Shown here piece by piece: positions 63,250 through 64,000 of a stretch of DNA of 64,000 nt; position 1 is the stretch's first letter, and each line of letters opens with the position of its first letter. This DNA comes from Trichocoleus sp. FACHB-40 (GTDB lineage Bacteria; Cyanobacteriota; Cyanobacteriia; Cyanobacteriales; FACHB-T130). The notes under the pieces were generated by a model. The model made no database searches. It had not been told where the DNA came from and saw only the letters and a list, made by a program, of their open reading frames with translations. The stretch is taken from positions 1-64,000 of the forward strand of contig NZ_JACJPF010000036.1 in assembly GCF_014695915.1 (NCBI RefSeq), given 5' to 3'. A program made the position numbers and the translations under genes.

Positions 63250-63780
63250 TCATGCCGCCCACCGCGCTGAGCGAACAATTGCCACTTGGTCTAACAATCT
63301 CAGAAACTGATTGCTGGCTTCATCTAACAACCACTCGCCTCGCAAAAAAGGCGCCATACTGTCTGGAACGTTGGTTAGCATTTGCACCTGATCGATATCA
63401 AGCCAGTCCATCCCTACAATACGGTCAACAGCTAAACCTAACATAGTGTCCTGGTCTTCAACCGCAATCACCGGAATTTCCGGTTTATCTGTATTCAAAG
63501 GTTGGGAATCCCCTAAAAATTGACCCAAATCTGCCACCCAAATCACTTGTCCGCGCCAGTTTAGTGTTCCCAATAGTAAGGGAGAAGCATTGGGAATGGG
63601 AGTAATCCTGTCTGGTGACGAGGAAATCACTTCGCGGATTCCACTTGCTCCCAAGGCAAACTCATTACCTGAAGGAACGTAGAAACGCAAATGTAATTCG
63701 CCTTCAGGACTCTCTAGTTCCTGAAAATCCGGTGAGTGATCTTGACCGCTGCTTGTTAAAAAGTCTGGATTGCCTACCAT
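63250..63780 (-). CDS. CheW-like adaptor (PilI/HmpC-like)
   Basis: Couples the receptor to the CheA kinase in the cytoplasm. 176 residues. The CheW domain spans about 28-170: LHLRFYVPSGNEFALGASGIREVISSSPDRITPIPNASPLLLGTLNWRGQVIWVADLGQFLG, with the LGTLNWRGQVIWVADL signature, and later LAVDRIVGM and LLDQVA. The N-terminal 27 residues are acidic and probably flexible. Starts ATG at 63780. It lies 81 bases after the response regulator gene and 69 bases before the MCP repeat tract. Confidence 0.93.
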   Translation of the reverse strand: MVGNPDFLTSSGQDHSPDFQELESPEGELHLRFYVPSGNEFALGASGIREVISSSPDRITPIPNASPLLLGTLNWRGQVIWVADLGQFLGDSQPLNTDKPEIPVIAVEDQDTMLGLAVDRIVGMDWLDIDQVQMLTNVPDSMAPFLRGEWLLDEASNQFLRLLDQVAIVRSARWAA

Positions 63781-63861
63781 CCCATCTCCTCTAATTAAAA
63801 ATCAAAAATTAAAAATGAAGAAAAAGTTTTTAAGTTTTCATCTTTAATTTTTAATTGATTT

Positions 63862-64000
63862 TTAGCCTCGTAGCAGCTGTTTTACCGTACCAATCAGCTC
63901 GGTTGGCTGAAAAGGTTTGGCTATGTAAGCATCTGCACCTTGTTTCATGCCCCAATAGCGGTCAAATTCTTCTCCTTTCGAGGAACACATTACCACTGGA
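63862..64000 (-). CDS. Response regulator (CheY-like), 5' part beyond window
   Basis: Only the last 46 codons are present. They read PVVMCSSKGEEFDRYWGMKQGADAYIAKPFQPTELIGTVKQLLRG, the beta4 to alpha5 end of a CheY-type receiver, including the conserved Lys of AKPF. The stop TAA is at 63862-63864. First gene of the chemotaxis operon in the window; by order it corresponds to the PilH/HmpB position. Confidence 0.92.
   Translation of the reverse strand, partial: PVVMCSSKGEEFDRYWGMKQGADAYIAKPFQPTELIGTVKQLLRG

Overview
The window is cyanobacterial chromosome, most likely from a filamentous (Oscillatoriales-like) species. The sequence carries ycf3, psbQ, pcxA and gatC. It is densely sprinkled with the HIP1 octamer GCGATCGC. 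It holds several serine/threonine kinases and FHA-GAF adenylate cyclases, a set of genes resembling those for hormogonium polysaccharide, and a type IV pilus/hormogonium chemotaxis cluster. I see no transposase, phage gene, tRNA or CRISPR array.

Layout. 1-165: 3' end of a 5S rRNA gene and its terminator. 0.3-5.2 kb: housekeeping genes (unknown conserved protein, aroA, glutathionyl-hydroquinone reductase, gatC, ycf3). 5.3-10 kb: two caspase-superfamily proteins on the minus strand, an exported TPR-CHAT protein and a Tat-signal metacaspase, separated by a decayed Uma2 remnant. 10-17.4 kb: pentapeptide-repeat protein, a divergent conserved membrane protein, a nested palindromic element, SpoIID/LytB protein, RNase Z, cobU and unknown proteins. 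17.5-20.1 kb: two family 2 glycosyltransferases and a WcaF-like acetyltransferase in one operon. 20.2-23.8 kb: pcxA and a divergent AddB/RecB-like protein. 24-28.1 kb: three tandem paralogous kinases with different C-terminal parts, one of them pilin-like. 28.4-31.8 kb: pgk, a universal stress protein, ylqF and a toxin-antitoxin-like pair. 31.8-37.2 kb: a fourth kinase (SH3-like tail) divergent from twin FHA-GAF-adenylate cyclases. 37.5-51.9 kb: mixed metabolic and envelope genes, including an exported beta-carbonic anhydrase, a ferredoxin-MBL fusion, an RCK channel, an alpha/beta hydrolase followed by psbQ, a ThiO-like oxidase, a prolyl oligopeptidase and a class D beta-lactamase. 52.1-64.0 kb: a minus-strand chemotaxis operon (response regulator, CheW, TPR-MCP, giant CheA).

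The most unusual objects are the 2629-residue CheA, whose acidic linker holds 29 copies of a DMFGEDLS-type motif, and the TPR-CHAT protein with eight near-identical 120-bp units. Both look like arrays that grow and shrink by recombination. Other features of note are a kinase fused to a type IV pilin-like domain, in-frame insertion of normally intergenic repeat families into two coding regions, several families of small palindromic or MITE-like repeats, and a terminator-like hairpin in the leader of the first cyclase gene.

All functional calls rest on reading motifs in the translated sequence. No database search was possible.
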